Source: Bradyrhizobium macuxiense (lineage in GTDB: Bacteria; Pseudomonadota; Alphaproteobacteria; Rhizobiales; Xanthobacteraceae). From it: 64,000 nucleotides of DNA. The stretch lies in NCBI RefSeq assembly GCF_001542415.1, contig NZ_LNCU01000039.1:56763-120762 (forward strand), read 5' to 3'. Below the pieces are notes generated by a model. It saw nothing but the letters and a program-made list of their open reading frames with translations. It was not told the origin of the DNA and made no database searches. The number at the start of each line of letters is the position of its first letter. The first letter of the stretch is position 1. Made by a program: the position numbers and the translations under genes. Of the stretch, positions 17,714 to 25,914 are shown piece after piece.

Positions 17714-17885
17714 TCAGGCGCAGGTCGGCTAGCGGTGGCGAGCTTCAAGGAACGATTGGCGAAACGGCAAAACCAGAGCGCAAACACAACGTATGTGTCC
17801 GAGGCCTGCACATGAGGTCGGATATCGACGAGCCTGATGCTCTCGCGCTGGGTATATGCTGGCAATGCGCCTACCGCACGAGCTC

Positions 17886-18104
17886 CTATTCCGTACGCGG
17901 AACACCTTTGCGAGCTTTCGCGATCACTGCTTCGGCACGTTCGATCGCGGCACTGAACTCTGCGCTCTTCCACGTATCGACCGAATGGCCGTCATCGAAC
18001 GATTCATCGGAAGCTTCCCGCGCTCGTGCGACCAACTCACGAAGCGCGGCAAGGGCTTCGGTGAGCAGTTTGGCATCCGCTCCGTTTCGGAAAGATCGCG
18101 TCAC
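17886..18104 (-). CDS. Small hypothetical acidic-helical protein
   Basis: A 72-residue frame on the minus strand (GTG start; protein LTEALAALRELVARAREA... ending RKGVPRTE) has regular codon use and a helical, charged composition. It is opposite to all its neighbours and lies between two transfer genes. I do not recognise a family. The overlapping longer plus-strand frame (17710-18489) looks like its shadow. GGAG is present but very close to the GTG. Confidence 0.5.
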   Translation of the reverse strand: MTRSFRNGADAKLLTEALAALRELVARAREASDESFDDGHSVDTWKSAEFSAAIERAEAVIAKARKGVPRTE

Positions 18105-18315
18105 CTCTCCATCTCCATCACATCGCGATTATGGACCGTCAAGCAGTCTCGTTACAATAGATCACCGTCGCTATTGCGCCGGGTCTGATCTCGAGCGCTT
18201 CCCAAACCTCTGCTCAGGCGGCGGCGGCGCCAGGTTCTGCGCATATTCAGTTCCGCGGCAGCAGTTCGTCAATTCGGCTGACGGGACGCCGGAAGGGCGG
18301 AGAGCGAGCACGACA

Positions 18316-18353
18316 GGTCGACGGCGAGATAAAAGGGGCTCGCCGGTCGAACC
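18316..18353 (+). other. Inverted repeat upstream of the relaxase, possible oriT element
   Basis: Arms GGTCGACGGCGAG and CTCGCCGGTCGAACC pair apart from two single-base bulges, around a loop ATAAAAGGGG. It lies 133 bases before the relaxase start. Relaxase sites commonly contain such arms, but no nick consensus is evident, so the assignment is tentative. Confidence 0.35.
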
Positions 18354-18485
18354 GCAAGCCATTGACATGCCTTGGGTTCTACCGTGCCGGTCGGTCGGGG
18401 CGCGTGCCGCGCCTTGCATTTTGACGAATGCAATCAAAGGTTCTTTCGGCACGGCGTGCGCTCTTGCTTGCTGGGAGGTCCGGTC

Positions 18486-20249
18486 ATGACCGCAGGCGAC
18501 AGCGATCTGCGTGTTCGGCCCGGGCGCATCCGCAGTACGCGCGCGCCGAAGCAAAAGAGCTTCTTCAACCAGGTGTTGCGCGCAGCAAAGAAAGCCGGAC
18601 ACACCTCGGGACAGGCCGCGGCTGGTAGGCGTTCTGTGGCCTATGGGCGCTCGACGTTTGGCCGCGGCCGGCTCGCCTTTAGTCGCTGCCGGTTGTTCAG
18701 CCCGGCAAGGCGCGTCGTGGTGAAAGCGCGCGTTGTTCGCCACAAAGGGCGAGCCTTCCGCTCAGCGCCACTGACCGCCCATCTGTCATATTTGAAGCGC
18801 GATGGCGTGACTCGAAGCGGCGGGAGGGCCGAGATGTTCGATGCCCGCAGCGACCGTGCTGACGGCGCGACGTTCGCGGAACGCTGCAAGGACGACCGCC
18901 ACCATTTCCGGTTCATTGTCTCGCCCGAAGACGCTGGCGACATGACCGATCTCAAGGCCTTCACCCGCGACCTTGCTAAGCAGATGGAGACCGATATCGG
19001 CACGCGGCTGGATTGGGTGGCCGTTGATCACTGGAACACGGACAACCCTCACGTCCATCTTCTCGTTCGGGGCATAGATGAGGAGGGAGCCGATCTGGTG
19101 ATCTCCCGCGACTACATCAGCCGGGGTCTACGTTCGCGCGCCGAGGAACTTGCCGCCATTGAACTAGGTCCGAAACCGGAGCATGAAGTCCGTATTTCGC
19201 TGGAGAAGGAAGTCACGGCAGAGCGATGGACGCGGCTCGATCAGGAGATACGACTGGCAGCCGACGAAACCGGCTATATCGATCTGCGTCCTGAGAATCC
19301 CGGCAGGTCCGATCCCGAGATCCGCCGCTTGATGGTCGGCCGCCTTCAGCATCTGGAGAAGACCGGCCTCGCTGCACCCGCGGCACCAGGGGAATGGACG
19401 GTCGGGCTTGAGGCTGAGCGTAGTCTGCGCGACCTCGGTATGCGCGGCGACATCATCAAGACGATGCACCGCGCCTTTACCGAGCGTGGGGAACCGCGCG
19501 GTGTTGCCGACTTCGTCATCGAAAGTGGACAACCGGCGTCCCAGATCATCGGACGGCTGGTCGATCGGGGATTGCATGACGAACTGACTGGCGAGGCCTT
19601 CGTCCTGATCGACGGAACGGATGGACGTGCACACCACGTTCGCTTCCGTGGAATCGAGGCCTTCGAATATGCACCACCGACCGGTGGTATCGTCGAAGTC
19701 CGGCGCTTCGGTCCTGCCGGCGATCCGCGCCCCACCTTGGTCCTCGCGACCCGTTCCGATCTCGATCTTGCTGAGCAGGTCGCCGCGAAAGGCGCGACCT
19801 GGCTTGACCACCGCCTGGTCGAACGCGAGCCCATGCCGCTCGCCACGGGTGGTTTCGGCCGCGAGACTCGCGACGCCATGGAAGCCCGTACCGAGCATCT
19901 GATTCAGGAGGGGCTGGCGCGGCGGCAGGGCCAGCGCATCATCCTGCAGCGCGACCTGCTGAACACGCTCCGCCGACGCGAACTGGACGAACTGGCAGCA
20001 AAAGTCTCGGCCGACACCGGCCTGCCTCATATGAAGGCTGCTTCCGGAGAGCATGTATCGGGCGTCTATCGCCAACGCATCACAGTCGCCTCGGGTCGCT
20101 TCGCCATGGTCGATAACGGACTTGGCTTTCAGCTCGTGCCTTGGTCTCGCGAACTGGAAAAGCGGCTGGGCAAGCACGTCACCGGCGTCGTGAAGGACGG
20201 CGGCGGCATCGAATGGGGTTTTGGTCGGAAACGCGACCTCGGCCTCTAG
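18486..20249 (+). CDS. Relaxase (RlxS/DUF3363-type mobilisation nuclease)
   Basis: The 587-residue protein has a candidate catalytic tyrosine in AHLSYLKRDG (about Tyr102) and the metal-binding histidines in DHWNTDNPHVHLLVRG (His182, 189, 191), the relaxase motif III. HHFRFIVSPEDAGD precedes it. A long C-terminal DUF3363-type part follows. It would nick oriT, stay bound to the 5' end and be exported through the TraG/Trb channel. I start at ATG 18486 after GGGAGG; the frame continues upstream without support. The N-terminal 60 residues are very basic. TraG follows after 35 bases. Confidence 0.88.
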   Translation: MTAGDSDLRVRPGRIRSTRAPKQKSFFNQVLRAAKKAGHTSGQAAAGRRSVAYGRSTFGRGRLAFSRCRLFSPARRVVVKARVVRHKGRAFRSAPLTAHLSYLKRDGVTRSGGRAEMFDARSDRADGATFAERCKDDRHHFRFIVSPEDAGDMTDLKAFTRDLAKQMETDIGTRLDWVAVDHWNTDNPHVHLLVRGIDEEGADLVISRDYISRGLRSRAEELAAIELGPKPEHEVRISLEKEVTAERWTRLDQEIRLAADETGYIDLRPENPGRSDPEIRRLMVGRLQHLEKTGLAAPAAPGEWTVGLEAERSLRDLGMRGDIIKTMHRAFTERGEPRGVADFVIESGQPASQIIGRLVDRGLHDELTGEAFVLIDGTDGRAHHVRFRGIEAFEYAPPTGGIVEVRRFGPAGDPRPTLVLATRSDLDLAEQVAAKGATWLDHRLVEREPMPLATGGFGRETRDAMEARTEHLIQEGLARRQGQRIILQRDLLNTLRRRELDELAAKVSADTGLPHMKAASGEHVSGVYRQRITVASGRFAMVDNGLGFQLVPWSRELEKRLGKHVTGVVKDGGGIEWGFGRKRDLGL

Positions 20250-20284
20250 CTATCTCACCATTTCAGCTCGGAAAGGCGTTCGGG

Positions 20285-22270
20285 ATGTCCGGAACCAAAA
20301 TCCTTTGGGGACAGGTGATCGTGGTCGGCCTGATCGTTTTGCTCGCAATCTGGGGAGCAACCGAGTGGACGGCTTGGCGGCTTGCATACCAACCGGAGCT
20401 CGGGCGGCCCTGGCTCGAACTGTCGGGCTTCAAAGTCTATTGCCCGCCCATCTTTTTCTGGTGGTGGTTCGTCTACGATGCCTATGCACCAGAGGTCTTT
20501 GTCGAAGGTGCCTTCATCGCAGCCTCGGGGACCTTCGTTTCGATTGCGGTTGCGATCGGCATGTCGGTTTGGCGAGCGCGCGAAGCCAAGAACGTCGAGA
20601 CCTATGGTTCGGCGCGCTGGGCCGATGTGCGCGAGGTGAAAGCGGCGGGACTTCTCGGTCCGGATGGCGTGGTGCTGGGCAAGCTCGACCGCGACTACCT
20701 TCGTCATGATGGACCAGAACACGTGTTGTGTTTTGCGCCCACCCGGTCGGGTAAAGGTGTCGGCCTTGTCGTTCCATCGTTGCTGGCTTGGCCCGGCTCG
20801 GCCATCGTCCACGACATCAAGGGCGAGAACTGGCAGCTGACCGCGGGCTTTCGTTCGCGGCATGGCCGTGTCCTGTTGTTCGATCCCACCAACCCAAAAT
20901 CCTCGGCCTACAACCCGCTGCTCGAGGTCCGGCGCGGCGAGTGGGAGGTTCGTGACGTGCAGAACGTCGCTGACGTCCTGGTCGACCCCGAAGGATCCCT
21001 CGATAAGCGGAACCATTGGGAGAAGACCAGCCATTCGCTGCTGGTCGGCGCCATCCTCCACGTCCTCTATGCTGAGGCGGACAAGACTTTGGCAGGTGTG
21101 GCCGCCTTTCTGTCCGACCCGAAGCGGCCGATTGAGGCGACGTTGAAGGCGATGATGACCACGCCGCACCTTGGTGAGCAGGGGTCTCACCCCGTGGTCG
21201 CCTCGACTGCGCGCGAACTCCTAAATAAATCCGAGAACGAACGCTCAGGGGTCCTATCCACGGCGATGTCGTTCCTCGGGCTTTACCGAGATCCGGTCGT
21301 GGCTCAGGTGACCCGCCGTTGCGACTGGCGAATCGCCGACCTGATTACGGATGCCAGCCCGACGACCCTTTACCTCGTAGTGCCGCCCTCCGATATCTCA
21401 CGGACCAAACCATTGATCCGCCTGGTGCTGAACCAGATTGGCCGTCGCCTGACCGAGGACCTGCATGCCCACGACCGCCGGCATCGCATCCTGATGATGC
21501 TTGATGAGTTCCCGGCGCTGGGGCGGCTTGATTTCTTCGAGTCTGCACTCGCCTTCATGGCGGGGTATGGCATCAAGAGTTTCTTGATCGCGCAATCGCT
21601 CAATCAGATCGAGAAGGCCTACGGGCCCAATAACGCGATCCTCGACAACTGCCACGTGCGCGTCAGCTTCGCAACCAATGACGAGCGGACCGCCAAGCGG
21701 GTGTCCGACGCGCTGGGCACGGCGACTGAGATGCGGGCGATGAAGAATTATGCTGGGCACAGATTGAACCCCTGGCTGGGGCACCTCATGGTCTCGCGGC
21801 AGGAGACGGCGAGGCCGCTCTTGACGCCTGGCGAGGTCATGCAGCTTCCGTCGATGGACGAGATCGTCATGGTGGCGGGCGCGCCGCCGATCCGGGCAAG
21901 GAAGGTCCGCTATTATGAGGATCAGCGGTTTACAGAGCGTGTCTTGCCGCCACCCGATCCGCCGGCATCCGGGCGATCATCGCGAACGGACGGATGGTCA
22001 ACGCTTGAAAAGCTGGAGCCGGCGCCGCTTCCAGGTGACAGGGGGAAAGGAGAGGAAGACACCGCGAACAGCGGTCTCCGTCGCGAGCCCGAACTCCCCG
22101 ATCACGTCGCAATCGTCAAGGAGAAAACCGAACCGACGCCGGCAGAAGAATTTTCCGTCGTTCTTGACGACGACGAGGATGCGGTCCGCCAGTCCCGGCT
22201 CATACGCAAACAGATGCGCGGTGTCGCGCGTCAAGTCGCCATGGATCCGAATGACGGTATGGAGCTCTGA
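20285..22270 (+). CDS. traG: TraG/VirD4 coupling protein
   Basis: This 661-residue ATPase recruits the relaxase-DNA complex to the secretion channel. It has two N-terminal membrane segments (residues about 8-26 and 75-95), a Walker A motif in FAPTRSGKGVGLVVPS (about 151-158), HDIKGENW soon after, and the Walker B LMMLDEFPALGRL. The C-terminal region after VRYYEDQRF is low in complexity. The ATG at 20285 lies downstream of GGAAAG. Length and order (relaxase, TraG, ribbon-helix-helix regulator, trbB) are those of tra/trb modules in rhizobial ICEs. Confidence 0.93.
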   Translation: MSGTKILWGQVIVVGLIVLLAIWGATEWTAWRLAYQPELGRPWLELSGFKVYCPPIFFWWWFVYDAYAPEVFVEGAFIAASGTFVSIAVAIGMSVWRAREAKNVETYGSARWADVREVKAAGLLGPDGVVLGKLDRDYLRHDGPEHVLCFAPTRSGKGVGLVVPSLLAWPGSAIVHDIKGENWQLTAGFRSRHGRVLLFDPTNPKSSAYNPLLEVRRGEWEVRDVQNVADVLVDPEGSLDKRNHWEKTSHSLLVGAILHVLYAEADKTLAGVAAFLSDPKRPIEATLKAMMTTPHLGEQGSHPVVASTARELLNKSENERSGVLSTAMSFLGLYRDPVVAQVTRRCDWRIADLITDASPTTLYLVVPPSDISRTKPLIRLVLNQIGRRLTEDLHAHDRRHRILMMLDEFPALGRLDFFESALAFMAGYGIKSFLIAQSLNQIEKAYGPNNAILDNCHVRVSFATNDERTAKRVSDALGTATEMRAMKNYAGHRLNPWLGHLMVSRQETARPLLTPGEVMQLPSMDEIVMVAGAPPIRARKVRYYEDQRFTERVLPPPDPPASGRSSRTDGWSTLEKLEPAPLPGDRGKGEEDTANSGLRREPELPDHVAIVKEKTEPTPAEEFSVVLDDDEDAVRQSRLIRKQMRGVARQVAMDPNDGMEL

Positions 22271-22276
22271 GGAAAT

Positions 22277-22702
22277 ATGCGCGACCGGATGAACGTATAT
22301 TTCCCGCCCGAGCTTCTGAAACAGATCGCGGATCTGGCGGACCGTAAGAACCTTTCCCGGTCTGCAATCGTTGAAGCGGCTGTCGCTTCATTTCTGTCGC
22401 CGGACGGCGCGGACAGGCGGGAGGCAGCGTTCACTCGGCGTCTGGACCGGCTGTCACGTCAGATGCAGAGGCTGGAGCGTGACGTCGGTCTGACGGCCGA
22501 GACTTTGGCCCTCTTCATTCGCTTCTGGTTGACGGTCACGCCACCGTTACCCAACGACGCGCAGGCGGCCGCGCAGCTTAAGGGCAGGGAACGTTTTGAA
22601 GGATTCGTCGAGGCGCTCGGCCGCCGGTTGCAAAAAGGGCAGAGCTTCCTGCGTGAGATTCCAGAAGAGATCGTCCGTCAGGAAACAGTCGGCGAAAGCT
22701 GA
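22277..22702 (+). CDS. Ribbon-helix-helix (CopG-like) regulator
   Basis: The 141-residue protein opens with a ribbon-helix-helix motif (MNVYFPPELLKQIADLADRK, then SRSAIVEAAVASFL) followed by a helical tail with LSRQMQRLERDVG. Genes of this type regularly sit between traG and trbB and are thought to control transfer genes. It starts 6 bases after the traG stop. Here it is cut off from trbB by an inserted MFS transporter gene. Confidence 0.85.
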   Translation: MRDRMNVYFPPELLKQIADLADRKNLSRSAIVEAAVASFLSPDGADRREAAFTRRLDRLSRQMQRLERDVGLTAETLALFIRFWLTVTPPLPNDAQAAAQLKGRERFEGFVEALGRRLQKGQSFLREIPEEIVRQETVGES

Positions 22703-22736
22703 CTGAGGCCCTCGGCACCTTATCGCGCCGGCCCCT

Positions 22737-22760
22737 CCTTTTTCTACGCCAGCCTACGAC
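22737..22760 (+). repeat. Direct repeat, left copy, flanking the MFS gene
   Basis: CTTTTTCTACGCCAGCCTAC, starting at 22738, recurs with two differences at 24233 on the other side of the MFS gene. It lies 35 bases after the CopG-like stop. Confidence 0.55.
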
Positions 22761-22836
22761 CGCAGCAATTTAGCCGAGCCGACAAAAAGCTGGACGCGCT
22801 ATCGGCCCGAATGAGCTGAGAGCAAAAGGGGCCAGC

Positions 22837-24171
22837 ATGCAAATCTCAATAGCATGGAGTCGAACTGCGCGCGTTTTTCTGCCTTTTGCTGCTGGATACT
22901 ATCTTTCGTACCTGTTTCGAACAATCAACGCTTTGATCGCCGACCACCTCAGCTCGGATACCGGGCTTGGGACTGCTGATCTCGGGTTGCTTACGTCAGT
23001 CCATTTCCTCATTTTCGCGGTGGCTCAGATCCCCATCGGCATATTGTTGGACCGCTTTGGTCCGCGTCGCGTCCAGAGCACTCTGCTCTTGCTCGCCGCG
23101 ATGGGGACCGGACTATTCGCGGTATCGTCAGGTTTCCTGTCACTTTTGATTGCGCGTGCAATGATCGGGCTCGGTGTGGCGGCGTCGCTCGCAGCAGGGC
23201 TGAAGTCCATCGTTCTTTGGTTTCCCAGGGAACGAGTTGCCTTGCTTAACGGCTACATGATCATGCTGGGATCGCTCGGAGCGGTGACCGCTACGGCTCC
23301 TGTCGAACACCTCCTCGCTTGGATGGGGTGGCGGCAGCTCTTTGAGATCCTGGCGGCCGCTACCGGTGCGACGGCCATCCTCATCTATGTCGTGGTTCCT
23401 GAACGAGGCATTGTCCCATCGACAGCGTCAAGTCCAATCACCCTTAGCTCCGTTTTCGCCGATAGGCGTTTCTGGCGTATTGCTCCGTTGTCGGCGACTT
23501 GCATTGGATCGGCCTGGTCCCTCCAGGGGTTATGGGCATCGCCGTGGCTGTCAGACGTAGAGGGGCTCGATCGCGCAAATCTCGTCAGGCAGCTCTTCCT
23601 AATATCGATAGGACTTTGTGGCGGTGCCTGGTTGTTCGGTACGACGGTCCATCATATCAAACGAAGAGAAATCGGGGCGGAGACGATATTAGCGATGGTT
23701 GCGGTGCTGTTTATCGCAGCCGAGTTGGCCTTGATCCTGCGAGTGCCTCTGCCGTCCATCTTGCCCTGGTCCATTGTCGCAATTGTCGGAACGGCAACTG
23801 TGGTCAGCTTTGCGGTGATAGCGGATTACTTTCCGCTAGAGTTTGCCGGTCGTGCCAACGGCGCCTTGAACGTTCTGCATTTCGGTTGGGCATTTCTCGC
23901 ACAGTACGCAACGGGCCTTATCCTGGAGCAATGGTTCACGATCGATGGACATAGGCCCATCGTCGCCTATCAAGTCGCGTTCGGTCTCAACGTGGCAGTG
24001 CAGGTCGTGGCATTAGTCTGGTTCGCGCTTCCCTGGATCAGACGCTCCGCTTCGTGGATGAGACCGTTTTTCTTCTTCCCGCCGGCTAACATTTCCGACG
24101 CCGTCGAGCCGGTTGGTTTGTATGAGAGTTCGGTCGTACTGATTCCTGCGGATGACGATGGGGAGTGGTGA
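22837..24171 (+). CDS. MFS transporter, cargo within the tra/trb module
   Basis: The 444-residue protein has about 12 membrane segments and the MFS loop 2-3 motif (GILLDRFGPRRVQ). The first half (GYYLSYLFRTINALIADHL) recalls the sugar-phosphate/nitrate-nitrite or related anion MFS groups, but the substrate cannot be told. It does not belong to the conjugation machinery: related modules have trbB directly after the CopG-like gene. Its codon use is less GC-biased than that of the trb genes, and a short direct repeat flanks it, both suggesting insertion. AAAGGGG precedes the ATG. Confidence 0.8.
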   Translation: MQISIAWSRTARVFLPFAAGYYLSYLFRTINALIADHLSSDTGLGTADLGLLTSVHFLIFAVAQIPIGILLDRFGPRRVQSTLLLLAAMGTGLFAVSSGFLSLLIARAMIGLGVAASLAAGLKSIVLWFPRERVALLNGYMIMLGSLGAVTATAPVEHLLAWMGWRQLFEILAAATGATAILIYVVVPERGIVPSTASSPITLSSVFADRRFWRIAPLSATCIGSAWSLQGLWASPWLSDVEGLDRANLVRQLFLISIGLCGGAWLFGTTVHHIKRREIGAETILAMVAVLFIAAELALILRVPLPSILPWSIVAIVGTATVVSFAVIADYFPLEFAGRANGALNVLHFGWAFLAQYATGLILEQWFTIDGHRPIVAYQVAFGLNVAVQVVALVWFALPWIRRSASWMRPFFFFPPANISDAVEPVGLYESSVVLIPADDDGEW

Positions 24172-24232
24172 GCAGCGGCTCACGGCGAGCTATCCGATCG
24201 CGTAGGTCTCAAATTTCAGTTCAGCGGACTTT

Positions 24233-24255
24233 CTTTTTCTACGCCGGTCTACGAT
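24233..24255 (+). repeat. Direct repeat, right copy, flanking the MFS gene
   Basis: CTTTTTCTACGCCGGTCTAC with two differences from the left copy at 22737-22760. It lies about 100 bases before the trbB start, where I would expect the native trb leader. Confidence 0.55.
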
Positions 24256-24350
24256 CACCGAAAGGGCTTGTTGCGCCAAGTCCGTTGGTGCCTTTGTAGT
24301 TATCCCATCTGAGGGTGCTCTGTGGACGCCCTCGTTCGGTGGGGACAGCG

Positions 24351-25313
24351 GTGGCAATCCATTCCGTTCAATCGGAAGCGAATTCGCGCGGTGCGAGAAT
24401 GCTGCGTAGCGCACTTGGCGCGGCGATTGCCGGCTACCTCGAAGATGAGACGATTATCGAGGTCATGCTCAATCCAGATGGGCGGCTGTGGATTGACCGG
24501 TTGTCAAATGGCCTGATCGACACCGGCGAAACTCTGTCCGCAGCGGATGGCGAGCGCATTGTTCGCCTGGTGGCGCATCACGTCGGTGCCGAAGTGCATG
24601 CCGGCGCGCCACGGGTTTCTGCCGAACTGCCTGGCACCGGGGAGCGCTTCGAAGGTCTCTTGCCTCCGGTCGTTGCTGCACCGGCTTTTGCTATCCGCAA
24701 GCCTGCGGTCGCGGTGTTTACGCTCGACGACTACGTAGCCAAGGAGATCATGACCTCGGAGCAGGCCAGGATCCTGAAGAGCGCGGTCGCCGCGCGCAAG
24801 AACATCCTCGTCGCCGGTGGGACATCGACGGGCAAGACAACGTTGACAAATGCGCTGTTGGCCGAGGTCGCGAAGACTTCCGATCGGGTCGTGCTGATCG
24901 AGGATACCCGAGAACTCCAGTGCAAAGCGCCAAATCTCGTAGCTTTGCGGACAAAAGATGGTGTCGCCACACTATCAGATCTCGTTCGGTCCTCGCTGCG
25001 ACTGCGTCCGGATCGTATCCCGATCGGCGAGGTCCGCGGTGCAGAAGCACTCGATCTGCTCAAGGCCTGGGGCACCGGACACCCCGGCGGCATCGGCACC
25101 ATTCATGCGGGCACCGCGCTCGGTGCACTGCGTCGGCTCGAGCAACTCATCCAGGAAGCGGTCATCACGGTTCCGCGCGCCCTGATCGCCGAGACCATCA
25201 ACCTCGTTGCTGTGCTTGCGGGGCGCGGTGCTGACCGTCGCCTCGCTGAGCTCGCCCTCGTCAAGGGGCTTAGTGCTGCCGGCGACTACAGCCTTTCATC
25301 AGCAGGAGACTGA
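24351..25313 (+). CDS. trbB: TrbB, T4SS traffic ATPase (VirB11-like)
   Basis: The 320-residue hexameric ATPase energises pilus and channel assembly. Walker A is [17 protein letters not shown] (about 155-163); [16 protein letters not shown] and the DTRELQ box (LIEDTRELQ) are the usual secretion-ATPase signatures. I choose GTG 24351 because the protein then begins a few residues before [12 protein letters not shown], as in relatives; the frame is open up to 24315. It opens the trb operon and ends one base before trbC. Confidence 0.93.
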   Translation: MAIHSVQSEANSRGARMLRSALGAAIAGYLEDETIIEVMLNPDGRLWIDRLSNGLIDTGETLSAADGERIVRLVAHHVGAEVHAGAPRVSAELPGTGERFEGLLPPVVAAPAFAIRKPAVAVFTLDDYVAKEIMTSEQARILKSAVAARKNILVAGGTSTGKTTLTNALLAEVAKTSDRVVLIEDTRELQCKAPNLVALRTKDGVATLSDLVRSSLRLRPDRIPIGEVRGAEALDLLKAWGTGHPGGIGTIHAGTALGALRRLEQLIQEAVITVPRALIAETINLVAVLAGRGADRRLAELALVKGLSAAGDYSLSSAGD

Positions 25314-25314
25314 C

Positions 25315-25641
25315 ATGCGTCAGCAATTTCGCTTTCTTCGGGATGCGGCCTCGCTTGCCGCGTTCGGCACGGTTCTTTTGGCGGCGGCGCCGGCAAGGGC
25401 GGCTGGCTCGAACATGCCGTGGGAGCAGCCGCTCAATCAGATCCTGCAATCGGTAGAAGGCCCGGTCGCCAAGATCATCGCCGTCATCATTATCGTCGTG
25501 ACCGGGCTGACGCTCGCGTTCGGAGATTCGTCGGGCGGTTTCCGTAGACTGATCCAGATCGTGTTCGGTCTATCGATTGCGTTCGCGGCGTCGAGTTTCT
25601 TCCTGTCGTTCTTCTCCTTCGGAGGCGGTGTGGTGATTTGA
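25315..25641 (+). CDS. trbC: TrbC, conjugative pilin
   Basis: The 108-residue prepilin has a signal sequence (LAAFGTVLLAAAPARAA) and two hydrophobic helices (IIAVIIIVVTGLTLAF and IVFGLSIAFAASSFFLSF), the VirB2/TrbC plan. The mature pilin is expected to be processed by signal peptidase and the TraF-like protein. It overlaps trbD by 4 bp. Confidence 0.92.
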   Translation: MRQQFRFLRDAASLAAFGTVLLAAAPARAAGSNMPWEQPLNQILQSVEGPVAKIIAVIIIVVTGLTLAFGDSSGGFRRLIQIVFGLSIAFAASSFFLSFFSFGGGVVI

Positions 25642-25904
25642 TGGATGAACCTGTCGTCGGCTTCCTCGTGCCCGTTCACCGTGCTCTGACCGAACCAATC
25701 CTGATGGGTGGAGCACCTCGGTCGGTCGCGATTGTCAACGGCACACTTGCCGCGGCCCTTGGGCTTGGATTGCGGCTCTGGATCGCGGGTCTCGTCCTCT
25801 GGTTCCTCGGCCATATGGCCGCCGTCTGGGCCGCCAAGCGCGATTCAGCCTTTGTCGATGTGGTGCGCCGACATCTGCGCATTCCCGGTCATCTCAACGT
25901 CTGA
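25638..25904 (+). CDS. trbD: TrbD (VirB3-like)
   Basis: This 88-residue inner-membrane protein starts GFLVPVHRALTEPILMGGAP, the VirB3/TrbD motif, followed by one or two membrane segments (GTLAAALGLGLRLWIAGLVL) and a short cytoplasmic tail. It works with TrbE in channel assembly. It overlaps trbC by 4 bp and is followed by trbE after 10 bases. Confidence 0.9.
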   Translation: MMDEPVVGFLVPVHRALTEPILMGGAPRSVAIVNGTLAAALGLGLRLWIAGLVLWFLGHMAAVWAAKRDSAFVDVVRRHLRIPGHLNV

Positions 25905-25914
25905 GCCCTTGATC

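Larger units (their letters stand above)
17714..18485. other. Interval between transglycosylase and relaxase, candidate oriT region
   Basis: Apart from a small minus-strand gene (17886-18104), this 772-base stretch is non-coding. The part just before the relaxase has an imperfect inverted repeat (18316-18353). An origin of transfer often lies next to the relaxase gene, so this is the best place for oriT in the window, although I cannot point to a nick site. Confidence 0.4.

Noticed and set aside
17710..18489. 259-codon plus-strand frame coupled to the transglycosylase stop
   Set aside because: Serine/arginine-rich with no domain. A smaller minus-strand frame in it has better codon use, and the candidate oriT hairpin lies inside.
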